Shown piece after piece: positions 26,812 to 34,907 of a stretch of 64,000 nt of DNA. Position numbers and translations under genes: made by a program. The stretch is from contig NZ_SBJL01000003.1 in assembly GCF_004634425.1 (NCBI RefSeq), positions 372,001 to 436,000 on the forward strand, written 5' to 3'. Each line of letters opens with the position of its first letter. Position 1 is the stretch's first letter. The notes under the pieces are model-generated. The model worked only from the letters and a program-made list of their open reading frames with translations. It was not told where the DNA came from and did no database searches. The stretch comes from Vitreimonas flagellata. GTDB lineage: Bacteria; Pseudomonadota; Alphaproteobacteria; Caulobacterales; Aquidulcibacteraceae.

Positions 26812-27915
26812 TTACGTTTTTTCACCTCCGAGGCGGTTCACGTTGGCGCGTCGTGCGGGCCCGAATGCCGCCAATTCCTCGGTTTCCTTACCATTCAGCC
26901 AATCTTCGGCGATGGCGCCAAACATCGGCGCGAATTTGAAGCCGTGCCCGGAGCAGGCTGAGAACAGCAGAACGCGCTCGTTGATGCGGCTCGGCGTGAT
27001 GAGAAAGTGCTCATCGGGCGTGACGGTGTAGAGGCAGCGCGCCATGCGCACGGGTTCGGGATTGTGTGTGGGCAGAAGCACGCGCGCTTGTTCGCTGAGG
27101 AGTGCTGCGTCTTGCGCATCGGGTTCGCGCACATCGTCCGGATCAGTGGCGCCGCCGATCGCATGCAGACCGACCTTATAAAGACCGCGCGGCGCGGGCA
27201 TGCCATAGACGCCTTCATCGTTGTCGGCGCAGATCACCGGCGCCATGCGCGGGTTCGGTGATTCAAACCAGCCGACGACACGGCGCTTCACCGCAAGCTT
27301 GCCGGCAAATTCCGGCAGCAGTTTTCGCGCCCAGCCGCCGGCGGCGACAATCACCACATCGAACGCGCGCGCTTCATCGTTGATCTTCAACGAAAGCCCG
27401 TCGATCGGCGCTTCGATGCGTGCGTTGAAGTGAAGCTTCGCGCCCCAGCGCGGCGCTTGCTTCAAGAGAAACGCGCGCACCGCGTCGGCGGCGATGACAC
27501 CAGCATCTTCCTGGCGAAACACATCCCATTCATAGGGCATGGCGATGTAGCCGCGCGTCATCGCGTGGACGGCGTCGCCGCGCATGATGGCGGCGGGCGT
27601 GTGGCTGAGGTGTTGGCTTGCGGCCACGAAGGGCGAGCCGCGGGGGCCGGCCATCAAGCCGCCGGTCCACTCGATGAAAGGGCGCCCCGCCAAACCTTCC
27701 CAGGTGCGCCACATCTCTTGGGCGCGGCGCGCAAGCTTTACATAGATTTCGCCTTCGCCGGGCGTCAGCCGCATGATGCGTGTGTCGCCGTGCGAGGAGC
27801 CGTTCGTGTGCATTGGCTCGAATTGGTCGAAGCCAGATACGTCGTGGCCGGCGAGCGCAAAGCGCGCGCAGATGCTCAAACCAGCAATGCCAAGACCGAC
27901 CACGGCGATGCGCAT
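26812..27915 (-). CDS. FAD-dependent oxidoreductase, sarcosine/N-methyltryptophan oxidase type
   Basis: Monomeric sarcosine-oxidase-like enzymes demethylate or deaminate secondary amino acids. The dinucleotide-binding motif GLGIAGLSICARFALAGHDV opens the protein (residues 7-26). GSSHGDTRIMRL is typical of the family, and ARCLYTVTPDEHFLI contains the cysteine that in MSOX/MTOX binds FAD covalently. SACSGHGFKFAPMFG follows near the C-terminus. ATG 27915 is preceded by gaggggg. It is 367 residues long. The preferred amine substrate cannot be told from the sequence. It is divergent from the exported protein gene at 28044. Confidence 0.87.
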   Translation of the reverse strand: MRIAVVGLGIAGLSICARFALAGHDVSGFDQFEPMHTNGSSHGDTRIMRLTPGEGEIYVKLARRAQEMWRTWEGLAGRPFIEWTGGLMAGPRGSPFVAASQHLSHTPAAIMRGDAVHAMTRGYIAMPYEWDVFRQEDAGVIAADAVRAFLLKQAPRWGAKLHFNARIEAPIDGLSLKINDEARAFDVVIVAAGGWARKLLPEFAGKLAVKRRVVGWFESPNPRMAPVICADNDEGVYGMPAPRGLYKVGLHAIGGATDPDDVREPDAQDAALLSEQARVLLPTHNPEPVRMARCLYTVTPDEHFLITPSRINERVLLFSACSGHGFKFAPMFGAIAEDWLNGKETEELAAFGPARRANVNRLGGEKT

Positions 27916-28043
27916 GTCCCCCTCTACGCAGGTTTGCCACGCACCCGCAACATCGATCACGTCCGGGTGAAGCGATGTACTTCTGGTTGCCGCCAGTCTG
28001 CGCGCGGGCTTAGCGTTTTGGCAGGGCAATAGGGGAGGGGCTT

Positions 28044-28772
28044 ATGTTTCGCGGCATATTGGTCGGTGCGGCCCTGGCGTTGATGGGCGTGGGGCCGGCC
28101 TTTGCACAGGAAGAAGAGATCGTCGTTACGGCGACGCGCTATCGCGAGGCGTATGAGAATTTCAGTGTGCCGCACGTGTCGCTGGTGCGCCGCGCGGATT
28201 TCGCCGTGCAACAGATCACGATCGGCTCGGACACGCGCGAAGCGGCGCAACGCACCGCCGAATTGCGCCAAGCCTTGCAGAGCCTGACGCGCTACGCGGA
28301 CCGCAACGCACGTATCTCAGTGGCGTTGATCGAGGAGGATTCCGACGAATCCGGGCAAGCGCGCGTGGTGGCGTTCAACGTCGATAAAGCGATGGAATCT
28401 CTGCGCGGTGGTCCCCGGCCGGACACATCCTATGTGACGATCACGGTGCGCACGCGCGTCGCTGCTGGCGATGATCGCGACGCGGTGCGCGAGCGGTTTA
28501 CGCAATTCGTGACCAACATTCCGCGGCCGGGGCGGGTTGAGGTGTCGTTCGGCGAGATGCAGCTCACCTTGAATGATCCGCAACAATATCGCCCGTCGCT
28601 GATCGCCGCGATCGCGGGCGACGCCTCGCAAATCTCGAATGCGCTGGGCAACGGCTACGGCGCGCGGCTTGAAGGTCTGGAAAACCCGATCGCATGGCGC
28701 CGCGCCGGCGATTTGGACCTTCGCCTGTTCATCCCGTATCGCATGGTGATCCTGCCGCGTGAGGCGGGTTAG
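28044..28772 (+). CDS. Exported protein with TonB-box-like N-terminus (possible SIMPL domain)
   Basis: The 242-residue protein has a signal peptide (MFRGILVGAALALMGVGPAFAQ). The mature N-terminus EEEIVVTATRYREAYENF reads like the TonB box and plug start of outer-membrane receptors, yet no plug or barrel follows. The rest, with periodic strands and VTITVRTRVAAGDDRDAVRERFTQFV, may be a SIMPL/DUF541-like periplasmic domain, but this is weak. A bidirectional hairpin terminator follows. SD gaggggc before ATG 28044. Confidence 0.65.
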   Translation: MFRGILVGAALALMGVGPAFAQEEEIVVTATRYREAYENFSVPHVSLVRRADFAVQQITIGSDTREAAQRTAELRQALQSLTRYADRNARISVALIEEDSDESGQARVVAFNVDKAMESLRGGPRPDTSYVTITVRTRVAAGDDRDAVRERFTQFVTNIPRPGRVEVSFGEMQLTLNDPQQYRPSLIAAIAGDASQISNALGNGYGARLEGLENPIAWRRAGDLDLRLFIPYRMVILPREAG

Positions 28773-28782
28773 GGCGCAAGCA

Positions 28783-28810
28783 AAAGGGCGCGACTTGCAT
28801 CGCGCCCTTT
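28783..28810. terminator. Bidirectional terminator hairpin
   Basis: aaagggcgcg (28783-28792) pairs with cgcgcccttt (28801-28810). It sits between the stops of convergent 28044-28772 and folE, with A and T runs on its two flanks. Confidence 0.75.
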
Positions 28811-28832
28811 GAGAAATTCCTATTGGGTGGCC

Positions 28833-29447
28833 TCACCCATACCCCGCCAGCTTCAGGAAGCGGTTGCGGAGTTCGACATTCTCTTTGAACTCGCCGGTGA
28901 ATTGGGTGGTGACGGTGGTGACGTCCTTGTGGTGGACGCCGCGCGTGCTCATGCACTGGTGTTCGGCGTCGATCAGCACAGCCACGCCGCGCGGCTTCAA
29001 CGTGTGCTCGATCGCTTCGGCGATCTGGATGGTCATCGTCTCTTGCGTCTGCAGGCGCTTGGCAAAGATTTCGACCACGCGCGCGATCTTGGAAATGCCG
29101 ACCACGGCTTCGGTCGGCAGATACGCGACATAGGCCTTGCCGAGGAACGGCGCGATGTGGTGCTCACAATGGCTCTCCACGTCGATCTTCTTCAGCATGA
29201 CGATGTCGTCATAGCCGCCGACGTCTTCGAACACGCGGTTGAGTTCGGTGGTGGGGTCCTGGTCGTAACCGCCGAACCATTCGCGATAGGCTTCGATGAC
29301 GCGCTTGGGGGTGTCCTTCAGGCCCTCACGGTCCGGGTCGTCGCCGGCCCAGGCGATCAAGGTGCGCACCGCTTCCATCGCCGCTTCGCGCGACGGACGC
29401 TTTTGCGCAGCCTCGGCGGGCGTACGCCATTTCAAAATTTCACTCAT
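28833..29447 (-). CDS. folE: GTP cyclohydrolase I
   Basis: FolE opens the GTP ring to make dihydroneopterin triphosphate for folate and pterins. The 204-residue protein has the zinc ligands in [11 protein letters not shown] (Cys94, His97) and in [10 protein letters not shown] (Cys near 165), the substrate loop [20 protein letters not shown], and the C-terminal block TTQFTGEF. This is the type IA enzyme. It is 20 kb from folP, so the pathway is not clustered. The divergent region to cysS is 184 bases. Confidence 0.97.
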   Translation of the reverse strand: MSEILKWRTPAEAAQKRPSREAAMEAVRTLIAWAGDDPDREGLKDTPKRVIEAYREWFGGYDQDPTTELNRVFEDVGGYDDIVMLKKIDVESHCEHHIAPFLGKAYVAYLPTEAVVGISKIARVVEIFAKRLQTQETMTIQIAEAIEHTLKPRGVAVLIDAEHQCMSTRGVHHKDVTTVTTQFTGEFKENVELRNRFLKLAGYG

Positions 29448-29631
29448 GAGGAGGTCTTAAGTCCTTAGTCTGAGGGACGGAGGTCGAGCCGGGAGGGTTC
29501 TGCTGATGGTACGCACCAGACGGACACCCGGACTTAACGCCCGCCCGAAATTCACCTCAGGCGACGGAGCCCTGAAACTTGGCCCCGATGGGATATGGAG
29601 TGTAGCACGGCCCGCCGCTAGAACCCAAATC

Positions 29632-31008
29632 ATGCAAATTACGCTGACCAATACGCTCACGCGGCGCAAAGAGCCGTTTACCCCCGCTGATCCAAGCCGG
29701 GTGACGCTCTATGTCTGCGGGCCCACGGTCTATTCCTACGCGCACATCGGCAATGCCCGCCCGCCTGTCGTGTTCGATGTGCTCTTCCGCCTTCTGCGGT
29801 TGACCTATGGTGAACGTGCGGTGATCTACGCCCGCAATTACACCGACATCGACGATCGCATCATTGCTGCGGCGATGGCCGGCAACGTGCCGATCGAAGA
29901 GATCACGCGGAAGTTCGAGCGCATCTACGAAGAGGACACGCGCGCGCTTGGCGTGCTGAGCCCGACGCTGACGCCGCGCGCGACGGCGCACGTCGATGAC
30001 ATGATTGCGCTGATCGAGCAGCTCTTGGCGAAGGGCGCGGCGTATCGGGCCGAGACCGGCGTCTATTTCTCCGTCGGCGCCGACGGAGATTACGGCAAGC
30101 TCTCGGGACGCTCGCAAGACGAGCTGAAAGCCGGCGCGCGCGTCGAAGGCGAGGACGATAAGCGTCACCCTTCCGACTTCGCGTTGTGGAAGACGGCGAA
30201 GCCGGGTGAGCCGTCTTGGGAGGCGTCGTTCGGCGCGGGACGACCGGGTTGGCATATCGAATGCTCGGCGATGATCGAAAGCGAGTTGGGTTCGCCGATC
30301 GACATTCATGGCGGCGGCATCGATCTCATCTTCCCGCATCACGAAAACGAAATCGCGCAGAGTGAAACCGCACATGGCCATGCGCTGGCGCGCGTGTGGA
30401 TGCACAACGGCTTCCTGACGATGGACAAGGAGAAGATGTCCAAATCGGTCGGCAACATTATCACGCCGCGCGAATTGCTGGAGCAAGGCTGGCAGGGCGA
30501 GACGATCCGGTGGGCCCTGCTCAGCGCGCATTATCGCGCACCGCTCGATTGGAGCGATGATCTCTTGAAGCAAGCGCAAGCGAGCTTGGATCGTTTGTAT
30601 GGCGCCGTACTTCGCTTGAAGGATGTGACTGCGGCTGAGGCGGCTGCGCCGTCAGCGTTTGTCGAAGCGCTTGCGGATGATCTCAACACGCCGGCCGCGA
30701 TCGCCGAGCTTTCAGCGCTGGCGACGGCGGCGAACATCGCCAAGAAGCCCGCTGATCAAGCGAAGGCCAAGGGCGAGCTGTTGGCGGCCGCGCATCTCAT
30801 GGGCGTGCTCCGCGAAGATCCCGAGCATTGGTTCAGAGCCTCGTTCGGCGAGCAGGCGGTCGAGATCGATCGCCTCGTGGCCGAGCGAGTCGCGGCGCGG
30901 GTGGCGAAAAATTATCCCGAGAGCGACCGTTTGCGTGACGAACTTGCCGCACGCGGCGTCGAAGTGATGGATGGCCCCAGCGGTTCGACTTGGCGGCGGA
31001 AGGGCTAG
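29632..31008 (+). CDS. cysS: Cysteinyl-tRNA synthetase
   Basis: This class I synthetase charges tRNA-Cys. Starting at ATG 29632 the N-terminus is MQITLTNTLTRRKEPF; the open frame extends 42 codons upstream with no synthetase character. Catalytic zinc Cys in LYVCGPTVYSYAHIGNARP, which also holds the HIGH motif, then zinc ligands in HIECSAM and HHENE, and the KMSKS motif in MDKEKMSKSVGN. The anticodon-binding DALR-like region ends the 458-residue protein. The 184 bases upstream contain no Cys-rich leader peptide. Confidence 0.97.
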   Translation: MQITLTNTLTRRKEPFTPADPSRVTLYVCGPTVYSYAHIGNARPPVVFDVLFRLLRLTYGERAVIYARNYTDIDDRIIAAAMAGNVPIEEITRKFERIYEEDTRALGVLSPTLTPRATAHVDDMIALIEQLLAKGAAYRAETGVYFSVGADGDYGKLSGRSQDELKAGARVEGEDDKRHPSDFALWKTAKPGEPSWEASFGAGRPGWHIECSAMIESELGSPIDIHGGGIDLIFPHHENEIAQSETAHGHALARVWMHNGFLTMDKEKMSKSVGNIITPRELLEQGWQGETIRWALLSAHYRAPLDWSDDLLKQAQASLDRLYGAVLRLKDVTAAEAAAPSAFVEALADDLNTPAAIAELSALATAANIAKKPADQAKAKGELLAAAHLMGVLREDPEHWFRASFGEQAVEIDRLVAERVAARVAKNYPESDRLRDELAARGVEVMDGPSGSTWRRKG

Positions 31009-31043
31009 GGGCTACCAAGGCCACGCAGAATCTGGGGAAATTG

Positions 31044-31556
31044 ATGAAGCGCTTTTTCGTCGCCGCGTTTGTGCTTGTGGTCGCCGCCTGTACGCCGCAG
31101 CCGGATACGAGCGAGGCGGAAGCCGTCATTCGCGATCTCTACGCGACGGTGGAAGAGCATATCGGGCGCGTCTCGACGCCGCTCGATGCGATCCCGATGA
31201 CGGATGAATTGGCGAGCCTGACCTCGCGCGCGCAGGTCGCAGCACTGGCGCGCAACGAGCCGTTCATCGAAGGCGACATCGCCGCCAATTGTCAAGATTG
31301 CACCAGCATCAGCGGTCTCGAAGTCGGCCCGCAAACTGGCCCGGAGCCTGTGCCGGCGGCGGAAGGCCATGTAATGTTGGAGGCGCGCTTCACGCTCAAC
31401 GGCAACGAGCCGCGCGCGGTGTTGTACGACATGGTGGAGACGCCGCAGGGCTGGCGCATCGACAACATTCTCACCGATGGCTTCAATTTGCGCACCGAAG
31501 CGCAATCGTATCTCGACGATAGCGCCGAGCCAGCGGACGAAACCCCGGCGCCTTAA
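31044..31556 (+). CDS. Lipoprotein, DUF3828-like
   Basis: 170 residues. The lipobox VVAAC lies at residues 12-16 of MKRFFVAAFVLVVAACTPQ. The mature part has EAVIRDLYATVEEHIG, a Cys pair (ANCQDCTS) and VLYDMVETPQGWRIDNILT, which resembles DUF3828/nuclear-transport-factor-2-like lipoproteins that end in a GWRIDDI strand. ATG 31044 lies 36 bases after cysS, with gggg upstream, so it may share the cysS transcript. Its stop overlaps the stop of the convergent GFA-like gene by four bases. Confidence 0.7.
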   Translation: MKRFFVAAFVLVVAACTPQPDTSEAEAVIRDLYATVEEHIGRVSTPLDAIPMTDELASLTSRAQVAALARNEPFIEGDIAANCQDCTSISGLEVGPQTGPEPVPAAEGHVMLEARFTLNGNEPRAVLYDMVETPQGWRIDNILTDGFNLRTEAQSYLDDSAEPADETPAP

Positions 31557-32029
31557 GCGCGCTTGCGTTTGCCGCGCGTCCAGACGACGCCCGGAAAGCC
31601 TTTGAGGGCGGAGAGTGCTTCGCCCTGATAGGTCCATTCCTGCATATGATCGATGCCGATGTGATAGCGCGGTTCGCGGCCTGTGCCGCTTGAGATGAGC
31701 GCGCGCGGCACGTTAATCATTTGCGGCGCGTGTGCGCGTTCATACGCGATGGGCGTGCCGCATTGACTGCAGAAGCTGCGCACGTGGCCTGTCTCTGGCT
31801 CTGTGAAGCGCGAGATTTCATCCTCGCCCTTCGTGATGCCAAAGCGGCTGCGATAACAGCCGACATAGGTGGCGTAAGCGGCGCCGTGGGCGCGGCGTGA
31901 ATTGGCAGTGTGGTCATGCCAAGCCCAGCGCGCCGGCACGCCGATCTCGAACTGCACCGCGCCGCACAGGCATTGGCCCGCTGCGCGGCTGGGGCCGCGG
32001 CGTTTCTCGGCGGCTTTGGCTGGTTTCAC
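31553..32029 (-). CDS. GFA-like (glutathione-dependent formaldehyde-activating fold) protein lacking the catalytic zinc cysteines
   Basis: The 158-residue protein aligns by eye with the GFA fold: GQCLCGAVQFEIG (CxC), a GAAYATYVG block, RSRFGITKGEDEISRF and SFCSQCGTPIAYE (CxxC). The CxC and CxxC pairs, which hold the structural zinc in Gfa, are kept. The central CHCxxCR that holds the catalytic zinc is replaced by WHDHTANSR, so Gfa-type activity is unlikely. A basic tail (RGKRKRA) ends it. It may be a binding protein or a repurposed enzyme. Confidence 0.75.
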   Translation of the reverse strand: MKPAKAAEKRRGPSRAAGQCLCGAVQFEIGVPARWAWHDHTANSRRAHGAAYATYVGCYRSRFGITKGEDEISRFTEPETGHVRSFCSQCGTPIAYERAHAPQMINVPRALISSGTGREPRYHIGIDHMQEWTYQGEALSALKGFPGVVWTRGKRKRA

Positions 32030-32137
32030 GCGTCTGCTCCCTCGTGGGTCGGTTTATGGCGGGCTGAGCTGGGCGTCGCGCCTTGAAGATGGCGCCCGAG
32101 GTGACTAAGCCCGTCAGCCTGGGGACAAGGAATTTTC

Positions 32138-32596
32138 ATGCGCGTTCTGATATTTGCGGCGCTCGTAGCGCTGGCGGCTTGTGCGACCGGCGGGGGCGAA
32201 AGCTCCAGTGATCAAGGCCGCAATGGCGATTTCCCGTTCCCGGTTGAGCGCGGCTCGGCCTTGCCGCCGCCGACGGGCGCTGGCGCCAGTCAAAGCGCGC
32301 CACCGCAGGGCGCGGGCGCCGGCGGGCTCGATTTCGGCCAATGGCGCGCAGCGGACCCCGTAGTGTACGCGCCTGCGTTCCAAACCCGCGTGCGCGAGCG
32401 TTTCGCTGGGCGCGATCGCGCCGCGATTAAGACGGATCTCGAAGCCAATGGGTTCCGTTGCGAAGATGGCGACCGCCTCGATTGCCGCATCGAGATTATG
32501 GAACAGCAGTGCGCTGTGGATTGGTATGTCGTATTAGAGCGCAACCGGGCCGAGCCAATCGCGGGCTTCGACCGCATGTGCCTCGGCGCAAGATAA
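32138..32596 (+). CDS. Small cysteine-containing lipoprotein, family member 1
   Basis: 152 residues with lipobox ALAAC (MRVLIFAALVALAACATGG), then a Ser/Pro/Gly linker and a conserved domain: DFGQWRAADP, RVRERFAGRDRAAIKTDLEANGFRCEDG, DCRIEIMEQQCAVDWYVVLE, AGFDRMCLG. It is related to the genes at 32636 and 34081: each has an R(F/Y)-rich helix, a (D)L…xGF(R/N/E)C step and two or three later Cys, ending in a RxC. Role unknown; the paired cysteines suggest disulfides in the periplasm. Confidence 0.68.
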   Translation: MRVLIFAALVALAACATGGGESSSDQGRNGDFPFPVERGSALPPPTGAGASQSAPPQGAGAGGLDFGQWRAADPVVYAPAFQTRVRERFAGRDRAAIKTDLEANGFRCEDGDRLDCRIEIMEQQCAVDWYVVLERNRAEPIAGFDRMCLGAR

Positions 32597-32635
32597 GAAC
32601 ACGCGCCACATAGTTGGCCAAAGGGATGGAATGAG

Positions 32636-33082
32636 ATGAAGCGTTTTGCGATCGCTGCGGCGTTGATGCTGGCTTTGGCTGCCTGTGAGACGACATCCGT
32701 GGGCGGTGTGTCGACGCCGTCTGGCCCGGCGAGCATTCCATCCTCGCCGCTGGAGCTGGGCGATTGGCGCAACGCAACGCCGGCTGCGACGCTTGCAGCG
32801 TTCGAACGCAATGTCGCGAGCCGCTATGGCGCGGGCTTGGAGCTGAGCGCGGTGTCGGGCGATCTGCGTCGCCAGGATTTCAATTGCGCGGCGGGTCCGC
32901 AGAACGGGCGCGGCGATCCGCCGGAGCAAGTCTGCCGTCGCACCACCAGCGCAAGCGGCTGCACGCACACATGGCAGGTCCATCTCTTCGATGAAGGCGG
33001 CAATGGCCGCTTGGCGCGTACGCGCGGGCTCTATGATCGCCGCTGCGGCAGCGATGGTCTGCTCGGCGGTCCTGGCCGCTAA
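32636..33082 (+). CDS. Small cysteine-containing lipoprotein, family member 2
   Basis: 148 residues, lipobox ALAAC in MKRFAIAAALMLALAACETTS. The mature part shares ELGDWRNATP with DFGQWRAADP of the gene upstream, followed by VASRYGAGLELSAVSGDLRRQDFNCAAG, CRRTTSASGCTHTWQVHLFD and YDRRCG, i.e. the same order of Cys and aromatic residues. It lies 39 bases after member 1 in the same direction and they are probably one transcript and an old duplication. Confidence 0.68.
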   Translation: MKRFAIAAALMLALAACETTSVGGVSTPSGPASIPSSPLELGDWRNATPAATLAAFERNVASRYGAGLELSAVSGDLRRQDFNCAAGPQNGRGDPPEQVCRRTTSASGCTHTWQVHLFDEGGNGRLARTRGLYDRRCGSDGLLGGPGR

Positions 33083-33589
33083 TTACGGATGCGGATGCGC
33101 CTCTGTCGGTGCGGTGTTGAGATAGCTCGCGACATCCGGCGGCTCGAGCGTGAGCATCGGCGCGAGGCGCCAATTCAGGATTACGTACTTTTCGCGCAGG
33201 CGCTCGAACGCTTCGCGGCCAGTGATGACCGCGCGCGGCGCAGCGGGGCCCATCACTTCGGCGAGGCGCGCGGCTGAGGTGAACACGAAGCCGGCTTGGC
33301 GGCCTTCGCCGAGCGCCAGCAGGCGCGGCGGCGCGTCGTCGAGATTGGATTGCAGCGCGAGCGCGACTTGGCTGTCGAGCAGCAGGCGGCGGAATTCGGG
33401 ACGCGCTTCTTCGTCGTGCAGCGCCGCGATAAAGGCGCGCTCAAGATCGTTGGCGGGCTCGATTTGGCGCGGGCCGGTGTTGGCGGGCGGGCGTGCGGGC
33501 GTCGTGCCGCTGGGCTGTTGCTGCGCCCAGGCCAACACGGGCCAAGCCACGCCAGCACTCGCGGCGATCAGGAATGAACGTCGTTGCAT
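33083..33589 (-). CDS. Tat/Sec-exported SseB-like protein
   Basis: MQRRSFLIAASAGVAWPVLAWAQ is a twin-Arg-type signal peptide (QRRSFL), and the ATG at 33589 opens exactly there; the frame continues 15 codons upstream without matching features. The mature part, from LERAFIAALHDEEARPEFRRLLLDSQVALAL to RAVITGREAFERLREKYVILNWRLAPMLTLEPPDVASYL, resembles the SseB N-terminal fold, in which a G(R/S)EAFER-like helix is followed by the GxxLxP(G)D(V/I) loop. The function of exported SseB-like proteins is unknown. Its stop abuts that of the convergent lipoprotein gene. Confidence 0.65.
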   Translation of the reverse strand: MQRRSFLIAASAGVAWPVLAWAQQQPSGTTPARPPANTGPRQIEPANDLERAFIAALHDEEARPEFRRLLLDSQVALALQSNLDDAPPRLLALGEGRQAGFVFTSAARLAEVMGPAAPRAVITGREAFERLREKYVILNWRLAPMLTLEPPDVASYLNTAPTEAHPHP

Positions 33590-33644
33590 CGGGGCAGCCT
33601 CCGTGGGCTTTGCATCGCCGTCAAGGAAGGCCACATAAAGGCGG

Positions 33645-34079
33645 ATGGAAGACCTCTACCACCCCCGGATTTTGGAACTGGCCGCCGACATGCCCCATGT
33701 CGGCCGGTTGGAAGCGCCGGATGGCGCGTCGACCAAGGTCAGCCGCGTCTGCGGCTCGGTCGTGACGGTAGAACTCAAGCTGAAAGATGGTGTGGTGAGC
33801 GAGATCGCCGTGCACCCGAAGGCCTGCGCTTTGGGACAGGCGGCGACCGGCGTGCTGGCGATGCACGCAATTGGGGCGAGTCCGCAGGAAATTCGCGAAG
33901 CGCGCGACGGCTTGCGCGCGATGCTGAAAGAGGGCGCACCTCCGCCGCAAGGCCGCTTCTGGGAACTCCGGCATTTGGAAGGCGTGCGCGAATATCCGCC
34001 GCGCCATACCAGCACGATGCTGGCGTTCGAAGCCGCTGTTGAAGCTTTGGATCAAGCCGCGCGCGCGAAGGCCAGCTGA
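33645..34079 (+). CDS. IscU/SufU-like Fe-S scaffold protein, incomplete cysteine set
   Basis: 144 residues. The opening MEDLYHPRILELAADMPHVGRL and Cys36 (SRVCGSVVTVEL) and Cys61 (HPKACALGQAATGVLAM) match U-type scaffolds. The residue usually Asp after the first Cys is Ser (CGS), and the third Cys near REYPPRHTSTMLAFEA is missing. It may therefore hold a cluster differently or serve another role. It opens a run of co-directional small genes: the lipoprotein at 34081 starts two bases after its stop. Confidence 0.82.
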   Translation: MEDLYHPRILELAADMPHVGRLEAPDGASTKVSRVCGSVVTVELKLKDGVVSEIAVHPKACALGQAATGVLAMHAIGASPQEIREARDGLRAMLKEGAPPPQGRFWELRHLEGVREYPPRHTSTMLAFEAAVEALDQAARAKAS

Positions 34080-34080
34080 G

Positions 34081-34410
34081 ATGGCGCGCTGGGGGATTCT
34101 CGCTTCTGTCTTGGTGTTGTGGGCCTGCGCAAGTGCGCCGGTGCGTGCGCCGTTGGATGTGAACGCGTTGATCGCAGACGCGCCGGCTTATGTGAGCGCG
34201 CGCTACGCGCCGCGTGACTTGCCGGCGGCGTTGGTGAGCGATCTCGGCGCGGCAGGCTTTGAGTGTGTGCATCACGCAACGATGAGCGAGTGCTCCAAGA
34301 CGCAACAAGCGTTTGCGTCGTGCTTCGATATTTCGATCGTGCGGATTTCGGCGCATGCGCCTGTGTATGCAGAGCGCATGCGCCGCTGCTTGGGCGTGCG
34401 GCCGGGCTGA
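34081..34410 (+). CDS. Small cysteine-containing lipoprotein, family member 3
   Basis: 109 residues, lipobox-like LWAC in MARWGILASVLVLWACASA. The mature part ALIADAPAYVSARYAPRDLPAALVSDLGAAGFECVHH, SECSKTQQAFASCFDISIV and MRRCLG keeps the family pattern of the members at 32138 and 32636 (xGFxC, two further Cys, terminal RRC) but lacks the long linker. The stop TGA overlaps the ATG of the next gene (TGATG), so translation is probably coupled. Confidence 0.62.
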   Translation: MARWGILASVLVLWACASAPVRAPLDVNALIADAPAYVSARYAPRDLPAALVSDLGAAGFECVHHATMSECSKTQQAFASCFDISIVRISAHAPVYAERMRRCLGVRPG

Positions 34411-34892
34411 TGCATATTCGCGCTGCGACGGACGCCGACGCCAATGCGATCTGGGCGATCCTTGAGCCGATCATCCGCGAAGGCGAGACACTGACTTTGC
34501 CGCGCGACATGAGCCGGGAGGCGGCGCTCGCCTATTGGTGTGCGCCGGCGCATGAGCTGAGCGTGGCGGAGCGCGATGGCGCTGTGCTCGGCGTTTCATA
34601 TTTGCGCGCAAATCAGCAGGGGCCGGGCGCGCACGTGGCGAACGCCGGCTACGCGACGGCGCCGCAAGCGCGCGGGCAAGGCGTGGCGCGCGCGTTGCTG
34701 CTGCATACGCTGGAACGGGCGAAGGCGCGCGGGTTTCGGGCGATGCAGTTTAACATCGTGATTTCGACTAACGAGCGCGCGGTGAAAACCTGGGTGGCGC
34801 ATGGGTTCGAGATCGTGGGGTGTTTGCCGGGCGCGTTTGAACATCCGCGCTTGGGCTTCGTCGATGCGCTGGTGATGTATCGCGCGCTTTGA
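34410..34892 (+). CDS. GNAT-family N-acetyltransferase
   Basis: 160 residues: MHIRAATDADANAIWAILEPIIREGETLTLPRDMSR is the N-terminal strand/helix common to YhhY/Pat-like acetyltransferases, and motif A is HVANAGYATAPQARGQGVARALLLHTLERAKARGFRAMQFN with the R/QxxGxA acetyl-CoA loop. The C-terminus WVAHGFEIVGCLPGAF follows family usage. The acceptor is unknown. ATG 34410 overlaps the preceding stop; the frame upstream of it reads through the lipoprotein gene and is not coding. Confidence 0.87.
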   Translation: MHIRAATDADANAIWAILEPIIREGETLTLPRDMSREAALAYWCAPAHELSVAERDGAVLGVSYLRANQQGPGAHVANAGYATAPQARGQGVARALLLHTLERAKARGFRAMQFNIVISTNERAVKTWVAHGFEIVGCLPGAFEHPRLGFVDALVMYRAL

Positions 34893-34907
34893 GCTAGGCT
34901 CGTGTGC

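Noticed and set aside
24672-26825. 717-codon frame antisense to the PhoD-like gene
   Set aside because: Arg/His-rich antisense shadow with no protein-family features.
29448-29631. Cysteine-rich leader peptide upstream of cysS
   Set aside because: The gap was read in three frames for Cys runs; the only short frames (for example from 29506) contain no Cys, so a leader like that of thrS is not supported.
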